Source: Antedon mediterranea
Lineage: Eukaryota; Echinodermata; Crinoidea; Comatulida; Antedonidae
NCBI RefSeq assembly: GCF_964355755.1
Contig: NC_092677.1
Span: 21,300,101 to 21,364,100 of the forward strand
Reading direction: 5' to 3'
Length of the DNA: 64,000 nt
Below, in pieces: positions 27,958-35,744 of this stretch. How positions within the stretch are numbered: position 1 is the first letter of the stretch; each line of letters opens with the position of its first letter. Below the pieces are notes generated by a model that was given only the letters and a program-made list of their open reading frames with translations, did no database searches and was not told the origin of the DNA. A program made the position numbers and the translations under genes.

Positions 27958-27960
27958 AAA
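27958..27960. repeat. Target-site duplication, left (AAA)
   Basis: AAA immediately precedes the first base of the element; the partner is 32827-32829. The length follows from comparison with the empty sites (five A residues empty, three plus five filled). Because the target is an A-run its exact placement is arbitrary, but the count of three is not. It is compatible with superfamilies that make 3-bp duplications, including Academ (3-4 bp). Confidence 0.85.
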
Positions 27961-28140
27961 TAGTCCAGTCAATCTATGACAAAAAAGGGCGTAACCCAAA
28001 ACAAATTGCAATAGTTTCCAAACCTTTTTTATTTGATTCTATAAGCATCTGGGAAGATAATTTCCAAAATCTACCAAAATCGGTTCAGTGGAACATACTT
28101 TTTAAGGGGTTTTAAGGTCATAGGGGTCAAATTACACATT
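27961..28140 (+). repeat. Left terminal inverted repeat of the transposon
   Basis: The first 16 bases are perfectly inverted at the right end. After a short mismatched patch (about 27977-27990) similarity resumes through CCCAAAACAAATTGCAATAG, the TTTATTTGATTCTATA region, CCAAAATCTACCAAAATCGG, TTCAGTGGAACATAC and GGTCAAATTA. Similarity then continues into the subterminal repeats, so the inner edge is set by convention. The arms show many substitutions and small indels, so they were already diverged. Confidence 0.9.
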
Positions 28141-28403
28141 TTTCTATTTTGAAAACTACAAGGCGTAGCATGTTGATTTTGGTGTCAAACTATTCAGAAG
28201 ACCCATATTTATATGTACTCTAATGAAACCTTTTCACCAAAAATTACAGGAAAGCATATTTTTGACCTTTGAACTATTTTATTGTATATTTTCGTATATT
28301 CGTATCCTAGTAACCAGTGGGCGTAGATGAGCGTTATTTGCGTCAAACTACTCAGAAGGTCAATGTTTATATTAGTTCTAATGGAAAAGATTCGTGTAAA
28401 ATG

Positions 28404-28412
28404 ACCGGAAGT
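28404..28412 (+). promoter_or_regulatory. ACCGGAAGT motif (ETS-like) in a subterminal repeat
   Basis: ACCGGAAGT matches the ETS-family consensus. An inverted perfect copy is at 32072-32080, and weaker relatives (GCTTCCGGT, GTTTCCGGT) occur at 31916-31924 and 32221-32229. It sits at a fixed place in each subterminal unit, next to the DR1-like box, so its recurrence comes from the repeat. A transposase-recognition role is the simpler alternative. Confidence 0.3.
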
Positions 28413-28591
28413 CATTATTTTGACATTTGACACATATTCATTATTTTAGATTTCTCAGTAAATACATTTTTTATATCTCAGTAACCACTAAGCACAACTT
28501 CGTCAATTTTGTGTCAAAAGATTCAGAAGACTCATATTTATATTCACTATAATGAAAAAGTTTTTTTTTAAATGGATAGAAACTATGTTTT

Positions 28592-28604
28592 TGACCTTTG
28601 ACCT
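28592..28604 (-). promoter_or_regulatory. DR1-type motif in a subterminal repeat
   Basis: TGACCTTTGACCT is the reverse complement of AGGTCAAAGGTCA, the consensus direct-repeat-1 site bound by nuclear receptors such as HNF4 and RXR dimers. A one-mismatch relative lies at 28263-28275. The match is direct. Any function is inference: it may equally be a transposase-binding motif that happens to look like DR1. Confidence 0.35.
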
Positions 28605-28766
28605 ATTATACCAGTATATTTGTTTATATTTACTCAGACTAATGAAAACAAATGCAAATTTACAATATAACCGAAAATCATTATTTTGACCGTTAACATT
28701 TTCTAGTCGTGTCATGAATAAACCTCGAGTCTCGAGTATAACATTTTAAATTTGACCAAATAATAA

Positions 28767-29334
28767 GTGCGGCGATCTGACAGACGTTGGGCTGGAATAT
28801 CAACTGATCTTGCCATAGAACAGTGTCTTATGCGTAGCATAAAAACAAGAGGAGGTCTAACAAGAGGGCGAGGATTAACAGAAATTCAACGACTTGTCTG
28901 GGTGGGTCCTTTCAACTCCAGTCTGCGCCAAGATCAATCATTCAATGCAAGAGTTCAGTAACGTTTCGTATACTACCAGTGAACAACATAAAGAAACAAC
29001 ATATGCCAGAAAGATGAAGGACCTCAGTGATGTACAAGACATATCAAGGTATCTGACACAGCAAAATCCATTCAATACAGACAGTACAAAATCACTGAGA
29101 AACATTGCAACTGGAGTGACGGCACATATCAATGTAGACTGTGACAATGCCAAGCATGTAGGTCAACAAATTGTGCAATCAAAAGACAAACCAAAAGGTC
29201 GCCGACTACACATTTCGGAAAAAGAGCCAATCCATTACAATGAACTCTAAAAGCGCATTGAAGATAAAAGATGATGTGGTCAATGTAGATCCTTTACTTC
29301 TATTTGAACGACTTGTAACTGCCGGCACAAGATG
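28767..29334 (+). pseudogene. Academ-like transposase remnant, central part
   Basis: Three successive frames together encode about 190 residues of a protein family that I recognise from many invertebrate genomes. Frame 1 (about 28767-28905) has RRWAGISTDLAIEQ and GGLTRGRG. Frame 2 (about 28905-29200) has CAKINHSMQEFSNVSY, TSEQHKET and LRNIATGV. Frame 3 (about 29200-29334) has DYTFRKKSQSITM and VNVDPLLLFERL. Frameshifts therefore lie near 28905 and 29200. This part precedes the nuclease domain in the family. The normal N-terminal several hundred residues are absent: upstream is only subterminal repeat. The right end is cut by the CR1-like insertion. Family identity is from memory of conserved motifs, not a search. 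Confidence 0.8.
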
Positions 29335-29339
29335 CCATA
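29335..29339. repeat. Possible short target duplication of the CR1-like insert (CCATA)
   Basis: CCATA occurs just outside the retrotransposon tail here and again at 30258-30262, next to the truncated 5' end. Five bases is short for a non-LTR element and could be chance, so the exact insert borders are uncertain by a few to about 15 bases. Confidence 0.35.
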
Positions 29340-29345
29340 ATGTAT

Positions 29346-29367
29346 CTTACTCTTACTTACTTACTTG
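29346..29367 (-). repeat. Tetranucleotide 3' tail of the CR1-like element
   Basis: On the minus strand the element ends in a run of AAGT units with one AGAG interruption. It lies directly between the 3' UTR and the host gene sequence, the position expected of the short tandem 3' terminus that CR1/L2-type elements use for priming. Confidence 0.7.
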
Positions 29368-29430
29368 AATCTTCGGGCTCTTGATTAAGGCAAATGCCTT
29401 TTAAACGCCCTCCATTTCTTCTGTATTTAT

Positions 29431-30257
29431 CTAGAATTGGTAGCAAAATTTATCTCCCATTGCTCTGTCTTTGTTTAGTTGATCCTTGAATGCATTTATG
29501 TTTTCTGCTTGTACTGTAGTGTGGTATAGATTGTTCCATGTGTTGACGATTCTACATGAAAAGGAGTGGCTTCTGATTTTCAGTCGGGCTCTTGGCTTTC
29601 TTAATTTGAATTGATGGCCCCTTGTTCTACTGACCTCTCTAAAGTCAAAAAAGGTTTCGGCTTCAATATCATCCAAGCCCTTGATAATTTTAAACACTTG
29701 TATAATGTCCGCTCTCCTTCTTCTGTAATTCAGTGTAGGTAATCCAAGCTCTTTTAATCTCTGATCGTAAGATTTATCTCTTAACTTTTTGACAATTTTA
29801 GTGGCCCTACGCTGCACTCTTTCAAGCTTATCCAAATCACCTTTTAGGAGAGGGTACCATATACAGCTTGCGTATTCCAGATGAGGTCGAATTATACTTT
29901 TATAAAGGGGCAGGAACATATCCTTATCCATGTAAGCAAAAGATCGCCTTACCAATCCAATGAGTCTATTTGCTTTATTTACAGCTTCATTCGTATGTAG
30001 TGAAAAGACTGATCAAAAGTAACTCCAAGGTCCTTTTCGGTATTGGCATTTGGCAGATCCTCGTCACCTTCCTCTGTTGGCATAGTGAATTGCATTTGTG
30101 GATTTGAATTTCCATAATGTATTACTTTACATTTATTGATGTTGAATTTCAGCTGCCATCTTTTAGACCAATCGGATAATGCCTTGAGATCATTTTGAAC
30201 AGTATCATTTCTGTTATCATACACAACATTAAACATCTTAGTGTCATCTGCAAACAT
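29431..30257 (-). pseudogene. Reverse transcriptase C-terminal fragment (CR1 clade)
   Basis: The fragment opens at 30257 with MFADDTKMF, holding the RT motif C aspartates (FADD, residues 2-5). It continues with LSDWSKRWQLKFNINKCKV and EKDLGVTFDQ (the motif D/E region), then a single frameshift near 30000 breaks the frame. The second frame carries TNEAVNKANRLIGLVRRSF, LYKSIIRPHLEYASCIWYP, LERVQRRATKIV, GLPTLNYRRRRADIIQVFKI and a C-terminal RGHQFKLRKPRARL and NTWNNLYHTTVQAENINAFK region, ending at the stop near 29431. These are standard thumb and C-terminal motifs of CR1-type ORF2 proteins. The endonuclease and the fingers/palm N-terminal to FADD are missing. It cannot be active. Confidence 0.88.
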
Positions 30258-30262
30258 CCATA

Positions 30263-31592
30263 CTTTAGATCAGATATATCAGATATATTTAGATTGTTTG
30301 AATCACCAGATAAGATGAGGTCTGCAAATGAAACTAGTTTAGCTGATAGTTTGTGGTCAACAGCAATCGAGGTTGCTCCAGAACCTCCTGATCAAATTCA
30401 GTACGTCTTAGATGGAGGAGCACTACTTCATAAAATTCCATGGACAAGAGGGGCTTTATGGGGTGACATTATGAGAGTATACACTAAATATGTTTCTCAC
30501 AAATATGGAAAACCCATTGTTGTTTTTGATGGGTACGATAACTCACTAAGTACAAAAGACTGTACACATACAAGGAGAAATGGTGGTGGTGGTGTAGCTG
30601 TACACTTTGACCAATCTATGACCTTGCAAACCAAAAAAGAAGAATTTCTGTCAAACGTTCAAAACAAACAAAGATTCATTAAGATTTTGGGAAATAGTCT
30701 TGAAAAAGACGGTTTTACTGTTCACCACGCAGAAGCTGACGCTGACTATCTTGTGTCGAAGATGGCTCTGTCCTGTGCAGAACAAATAGGCACGGTTGTC
30801 ATCGCAGATGATACAGATATCCTGGTCCTCCTTATCCACCATGGTGGTCACACCAAACATAATGTATGGTTCAAGCCAAACCAAAGGAAAGAAACTAAAA
30901 AGGTGCAACGATGTTGGAACATTGCAGCAACAAGACTTGACCTTGGCAGCGATGTTTGTAAATATATCCTATTTTGTCACGCGTTCCTTGGATGTGACAC
31001 GACATCGCGATTTTTTGGTATTGGGAAAATCAAAGCAGTAACTAAAGTAAGAAGTGACTGTTTCTTTTCTTAACAAGCGAAAGTGTTTATGACTTGTAAG
31101 GCAAACAGACAGGAGGTAATTGCAGCGGGTAATAACGCCATTTTGTCTTTGTATGGTAGCAGCGATAATGAAAACCTAGATGAATTGAGGTTTCGTAAAT
31201 TTCATGAAAAGACTACATGCAGTACTAAAGCAGTTCATCCACGTTCTTTACCTCCAACGGCATCAGCGGCAAAGTATCATAGTCTAAGGGTGTACCAACA
31301 AGTTCAAGTTTGGCTTGGAAATGAAGAAAATGTACCTCCAGATAAATATGGATGGAAGATCAGCCAAGGCAGGATGATACCATATTTGACGGACAACCCC
31401 CCAGCACCACAATCGCTCCTACAAATCATAAGATGCAAATGCAAAACAGGCTGCTATAATATGAAATGCAGCTGTAGGAACAATTGATTAGATTGCTCCA
31501 TGGCATGTAGTGAGTGTCGAGGTGTATGCGCAAACATTTCACTAGATGATAATGAAGATACCGACTCTGAAGATTCAACAATGGGTTTGTAA
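30263..31592 (+). pseudogene. Academ-like transposase remnant: XPG/FEN-like nuclease and Cys-rich C-terminus
   Basis: One frame encodes about 440 residues but is broken by stops at 31071-31073 (TAA) and 31485-31487 (TGA). Numbering from the ATG at 30195 (which lies in the CR1 antisense, so is not the real start), the acidic residues of an XPG/FEN nuclease are all in place: D73 (YVLDGGALLH), D112 (IVVFDGYD), E180 and D182 (HAEADADYL), D206 and D208 (IADDTDILVLL) and D268 in LGCDTTSRFFGIGK, which resembles the helix-hairpin-helix turn after the FEN motif GCDY. After the first stop come EVIAAGNNAILSLYG, AKYHSLRVYQQVQVWLG and PPAPQSLLQIIRCKCKTGC, then a cysteine-rich zinc-binding-type segment (CNMKCSC-like, then CSMACSECRGVC after the second stop) and an acidic tail. 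Family members are C-terminal parts of proteins of about 1,000 residues or more. Both stops could come from single C-to-T changes. Confidence 0.82.
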
Positions 31593-31800
31593 AATCAGAC
31601 GATTGGTAAATATTCTCAACCAGGCCTATTTGGATGTTTTTCTGTTTTGTGTGTTTTTAGAGTAAATATAAACAGAATAATGAATAGTTAAATGTTATCT
31701 TGGGTGCTGATCTATGAAGAAATATAACACCAATATATTGCCCCAATTACTAAACGTTTTCTGGATAGATATCTAAAGTAAAAATAATTACTTTCGCATT
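31593..31800 (+). other. Non-coding spacer after the transposase remnant
   Basis: AT-rich sequence downstream of the last frame. I see no open frame, no repeat unit and no clear polyadenylation arrangement beyond AATAAT/ATAAAC-like patches. It probably holds the 3' untranslated region of the old gene. Confidence 0.5.
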
Positions 31801-32650
31801 GACTATATACACAGACATTTTTTATTGGATATCCTTCTGAGTTGTTTGGCACAAAAAATGCTCATCTAAACCCATAGTTCACAAAGATGCAAATATATAA
31901 ATATAATAGTTGAAAGCTTCCGGTCATTTTCTGTAAAAAAAGTTTCATTAGAGTAAATAAATATGGTTCTTCTGAATTGTTTAACACAAAAGTTACGCTT
32001 ATTATTGGTCATCGAGATACAAAAAATATATTTAGTGAGATATGAAATAAAGAATATCGGTCAAAACGATGACTTCCGGTCATAACACACAACACTTTTT
32101 CATTAGACTGAATATAAACATAGACCTTTTGAATATTTTGACACAAAAAATGCTCATCTACGCCCATTGGTTACAAAGATATGAATATACCAATATAATA
32201 GGTCAAAGGTCAAAAGAGTAGTTTCCGGTCATTTTTTTGTAAAAAGTTTTATTAGAGTGAATATAAATAAGGGTCTTCTGAATTGATTAACACAAAAATT
32301 ACGAAGTTACGCCTATTGGTCACCGAGATACAAAAAATTTAATTAGTGAAATAATATAAAATAATGAATATATGTCAAAGGTCAAAATGATGTCGTCTGG
32401 TCATAATACACAAAACGTTTTCATTAGAGTGAATATAAACATAGACCTTCTGGGTAATTTGACACCAAAAACGCTTGTTTACGCCCAGTGGTTACCGAGA
32501 TATGAATATGCCAAAATAATAAGTCAAGGGTCAAAAACATGGATTCCGGTCATTTTTGATAAAAAACTTTCATTAGAGTGAATATAAATATGGGTCTTCT
32601 GAATTGTTTGACACCAAAATTACCAAGTTCGGCCAAGCGGTTACTGAGAT
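31801..32650 (-). repeat. Right subterminal repeat block (five units)
   Basis: Inverted counterpart of the left block. The core CATTAGAGTGAATATAAA recurs with its ATTAG at 31947, 32102, 32251, 32423 and 32572 (spacings 155, 149, 172 and 149 bp). Units alternate between a type continuing GGGTCTTCTGAATT and a type continuing CATAGACCTTCTG, so the true period is a pair of about 305-320 bp. Each unit has a TTCCGGTCAT box and a GGTCAAAGGTCA-like box. The right block is longer than the left, so the two ends are asymmetric. The open frames 32372-32581 (+) and 32573-32764 (-) simply follow the repeats. Confidence 0.85.
32200..32212 (+). promoter_or_regulatory. DR1-type motif in the right subterminal block
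   Basis: AGGTCAAAGGTCA is a perfect DR1 nuclear-receptor consensus. Related boxes in neighbouring units are ATGTCAAAGGTCA (32372-32384) and AAGTCAAGGGTCA (32521-32533). Function is not shown. Confidence 0.35.
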
Positions 32651-32826
32651 ATACAAATATATAATTTGACCCTCATGACCTCTTGACCCCTTAAAAAAGT
32701 ATGTTCCACTGAACCGATTTTGGTAGATTTTGGAAATGTTTCTTCCAGGAACATATAGAATCAAATAAAAAAGGTTCGGAAACTATTGCAATTTGTTTTG
32801 GGTCTATCGGTAGATTGACTGGACTA
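32651..32826 (-). repeat. Right terminal inverted repeat of the transposon
   Basis: Reads outward as TAGTCCAGTCAATCTA, then CCGATAGACCCAAAACAAAT and the same succession of boxes as the left arm (CCAAAATCTACCAAAATCGG, TTCAGTGGAACATAC). It differs from the left arm by a short indel after base 16 and by scattered substitutions. It ends at 32826, with the AAA duplication at 32827-32829. Confidence 0.9.
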
Positions 32827-35744
32827 AAAAACATCAAAGAGCAAAAAATAGCTTAATATCGTATTTAAAAACGTTTTAGACCATTTTGAGCATTTCGACA
32901 AAACTTTTTCACACAAAACAACAAAGTGTACAGAATAGCTTCAAATCGCATTTGGAGACGTTTTAACCCATTTTGAGCATTTCGATAAAATTTTACACAC
33001 AAAAACATCAAAGTGCACAAAATAGCTTAATATGGTATTTAAAAACGTTTTAGACCATTTTGAGCATTTCAACAAAACTTTTTCTCACAAAACATCAAAG
33101 TGTACAGAATAGCTTCAAATCGCATTTGGAGACGTTTTAGACCATTTTGTGCATTTCGATGAAACTTGGTTACACAAAAACATCAAAGTGCTTAAAATCA
33201 CATTTTGAGCATTTCGTTAAAACTTTTCACACAAAAACATAAAAGTCCACAAAATAGCTTAATATCGTATTTAAAAACGTTTTAGACCATTTTGAGCATT
33301 TCGAAAAAACTTTTCCACACAAAACATCAAAGTTTACAAAATAGCTTCAAATCGCATTTGGAGACGTTTTAGATCATTTTGTGATTTTCGAAAAAACTTG
33401 TTAACATAAAAACACCAAAGTGCTCAGAATACCTTCAAATCGCATTTGGAGACGTTTTAGACCCTTTTGTGCATTTCGATGAAACTTGGTTACACAAAAA
33501 CATCAAAGTGCTTAAAATCACATTAGAAACCGTTTTAGACCATTTTGAGCATTTCGATAAAATTTTTCACAGAAAAACATCAAAGAGCAAAAAATAGCTT
33601 AATATCGTATTTAAAAACGTTTTAGACCATTTTGAGCATTTCGACAAAACTTTTTCACACAAAACATCAAAGTGTACAGAATAGCTTCAAATCGCATTTG
33701 GAGACGTTTTAACCCATTTTGAGCATTTCGATAAAATTTTACACACAAAAACATCAAAGTGCACAAAATAGCTTAATATGGTATTTAAAAACGTTTTAGA
33801 CCATTTTGAGCATTTCAACAAAACTTTTTCTCACAAAACATCAAAGTGTACAGAATAGCTTCAAATCGCATTTGGAGACGTTTTAGACCATTTTGTGCAT
33901 TTCGATGAAACTTGGTTACACAAAAACATCAAAGTGCTTAAAATCACATTTTGAGCATTTCGTTAAAACTTTTCACACAAAAACATCAAAGTCCACAAAA
34001 TAGCTTAATATCGTATTTAAAAACGTTTTAGACCATTTTGAGCATTTCGAAAAAACTTTTCCACACGAAACATCAAAGTTTACAAAATAGCTTCAAATCG
34101 CATTTGGAGACGTTTTAGACCATTTTGTGATTTTCGAAAAAACTTGATAACATAAAAACACCAAAGTGCTCAGAATACCTTCAAATCGTGTTTTGAGACG
34201 TTTTAGACCATTTTGTAATTTTCGAAAAAACTTGTTAACATAAAGACACCAAAGTGCTCAGAATACCTTCACATCGAATTTTGAGACGTTTTAGACCATT
34301 TTGTGATTTTCGAAAAAACTTGTTAACATAAAAACACCAAAGTGCTTAGAAAAGCTTGAAATCGCATTTGGAGACGTTTTAGACCATTTTGTGCATTTCG
34401 ATGAAACTTGGTTACACAAAAACCTCAAAGTGCTTAAAATCACATTTTGAGCATTTCGGTAAAACTTTTCACACAAAAACATCAAAGTCCAGAAAATAGC
34501 TTAATATCGTATTTAAAAATGTTTTAGACCATTTTGAGCATTTCGAAAAAACTTTTCCACACAAAACATCAAAGTTTACAAAATAGCTTTAAATCGCATT
34601 TGGAGACGTTTTAGACCATTTTGTTCATTTCGATGAAACAAAAACACAAAAACATCAAATTGCACAAAATGGCTTAATATGATATGGGAAAACGTTTTAG
34701 ACCATTTTGAACATTTCGTTAAAAGTTTTCACAAAAAAACATCAAAGTCCACAAAATAGCTTAATATCGTATTTAAAAACGTTTTAGGCCATTTTGAGCA
34801 TTTCGAAAAAACTTTTTCACACAAAACATCAAAGTTTACAAAATAGCTTCAAATCGCATTTGGAGACGTTTTAGACCATTTTGTGATTTTCGAAAAAACT
34901 TGTTAACATAAAAACACCAAAGTGCTCAGAATACCTTCAAATCGCATTTTGAGACGTTTTAGACCATTTTGTGATTTTCGAAAAAACTTGTTAACATAAA
35001 AACACCAAAGTGCTCAGAATACCTTCAAATCGTGTTTTGAGACGTTTCAGACCATTTTGTGATTTTGGAAAAACTTGTTAACATAAAAACACCAAAGTGC
35101 TCAGAATACCTTCAAATCGCATTTGGAGACGTTTTAGACCATTTTGTGATTTTCGAAAAAAACTTGTTAACATAAAAACACCAAAGTGCTCAGAAAAGCT
35201 TCAAATCGCAATTGGAGACGTTTTAAACCATTTTGTTCATTTCGATGAAACTTGGTTACACAAAATCATCAAATTGCACAAAATGGCTTAATATGGTATG
35301 GGAAAACGTTTTAGACCATTTTGAACATTTCGAGAAAACTTTTTCACACAAAACTTCAAAGTGTACAGAATAGCTTCAAATCGCATTAGAAACCGTTTTA
35401 GACCATTTTGAGCATTTCGAAAAAACTTTTTCACACAAAACATCAAAGTTTACAAAATAGCTTCAAATCGCATTTGGAGACGTTTTAGACCATTTTGTGA
35501 TTTTCGAAAAAACTTGTTAACATAAAAACACCAAAGTGCTCAGAATACCTTCAAATCGCATTTTGAGACGTTTTAGACCATTTTGTGATTTTCGAAAAAA
35601 CTTGTTAACATAAAAATACCAAAGTGCTCAGAATACCTTCAAATCGTGTTTTGAGACGTTTTAGACCATTTTGTGATTTTCGAAAAAACTTAACATAAAA
35701 ACACCAAAGTGCTCAGAATACCTTCAAATCGCATTTGGAGACGT

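Larger units (their letters stand above)
28141..28740 (+). repeat. Left subterminal repeat block
   Basis: Non-coding AT-rich DNA made of about three and a half diverged units. A shared core reads CAGAAGACCCATATTTATAT, then CTAATGAAA, then TGACCGGAAGTCAT-like and TGACCTTTGAC-like boxes, then a TATCTCAGTAACCA-like box and GGCGTA. The CTAATG core recurs near 28220, 28378, 28547 and 28639. Two unit types alternate (ending in CAGAAGACC or CAGAAGGTC). The same units appear inverted at the right end. Open frames here (28209-28433 and 28503-28715, minus strand) follow the repeat and are not convincing genes. Subterminal arrays are commonly transposase-binding regions; that role is inferred. Confidence 0.82.
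29340..30257 (-). mobile_element. CR1-like non-LTR retrotransposon, 5'-truncated (~0.9 kb)
   Basis: A retrotransposon fragment lies antisense inside the transposase gene. It keeps the last part of the reverse-transcriptase reading frame, a short 3' UTR and a 3' tail of tetranucleotide repeats (29346-29367; AAGT/TAAG units on the minus strand) instead of poly(A), as CR1-group elements often have. The 5' end is cut just before the RT catalytic motif, the usual outcome of incomplete target-primed reverse transcription. The host gene resumes on the other side, at about 30263, and this nesting dates the retrotransposon after the DNA transposon lineage formed. Confidence 0.85.
27961..32826 (+). mobile_element. 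Academ-like DNA transposon, defective, 4,866 bp
   Basis: This is the only non-satellite DNA in the window. It starts TAGTCCAGTCAATCTA and ends with the inverse of those 16 bases. The flanks join into an uninterrupted satellite monomer. From outside in it has terminal inverted repeats, subterminal repeat blocks facing each other, then a decayed gene on the + strand whose product carries an XPG/FEN-like nuclease domain and a cysteine-rich C-terminus, both features of Academ-type transposases. A CR1-like retrotransposon interrupts the gene. Frameshifts, two stops and the absent N-terminal region make this copy non-autonomous. The superfamily call rests on the nuclease, the Cys-rich tail and the 3-bp duplication, and I could not test it by search; mobile_element status itself is certain. 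Confidence 0.85.

Noticed and set aside
27930-28115. Open frame crossing the left transposon border
   Set aside because: It starts in satellite and ends in the terminal inverted repeat, so it is a chance fusion created by the insertion.
28209-28715. Minus-strand frames of 74 and 70 residues (28209-28433 and 28503-28715)
   Set aside because: They follow the subterminal repeat units and have relatives at 32372-32581 for the same reason. No protein motif is visible.
28723-28737. CTCGAGTCTCGAG small repeat as a regulatory site
   Set aside because: A single short tandem of CTCGAGT beside the gene remnant, with no second copy in the element and no supporting context.
30195-30262. ATG at 30195 as the real start of the nuclease gene
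   Set aside because: The first 21 or so codons are the antisense of the CR1-like reverse transcriptase. The true reading frame was interrupted there, and its upstream part lies at 28767-29334.
30651-31041. Frames 30651-30908 (-) and 30796-31041 (+), and 28938-29153 (-)
   Set aside because: Shadows of the transposase remnant, whose own frame carries recognisable nuclease and family motifs.
27961-32826. CACTA (EnSpm) or PIF/Harbinger transposon, suggested by the 3-bp target duplication
   Set aside because: The termini begin TAGTCC, not CACTA/CACTG. The AAA duplication does not fit the TWA target typical of Harbinger. The gene remnant encodes an XPG-like nuclease with a Cys-rich tail rather than a DDE/DDD transposase or a Myb-like partner.
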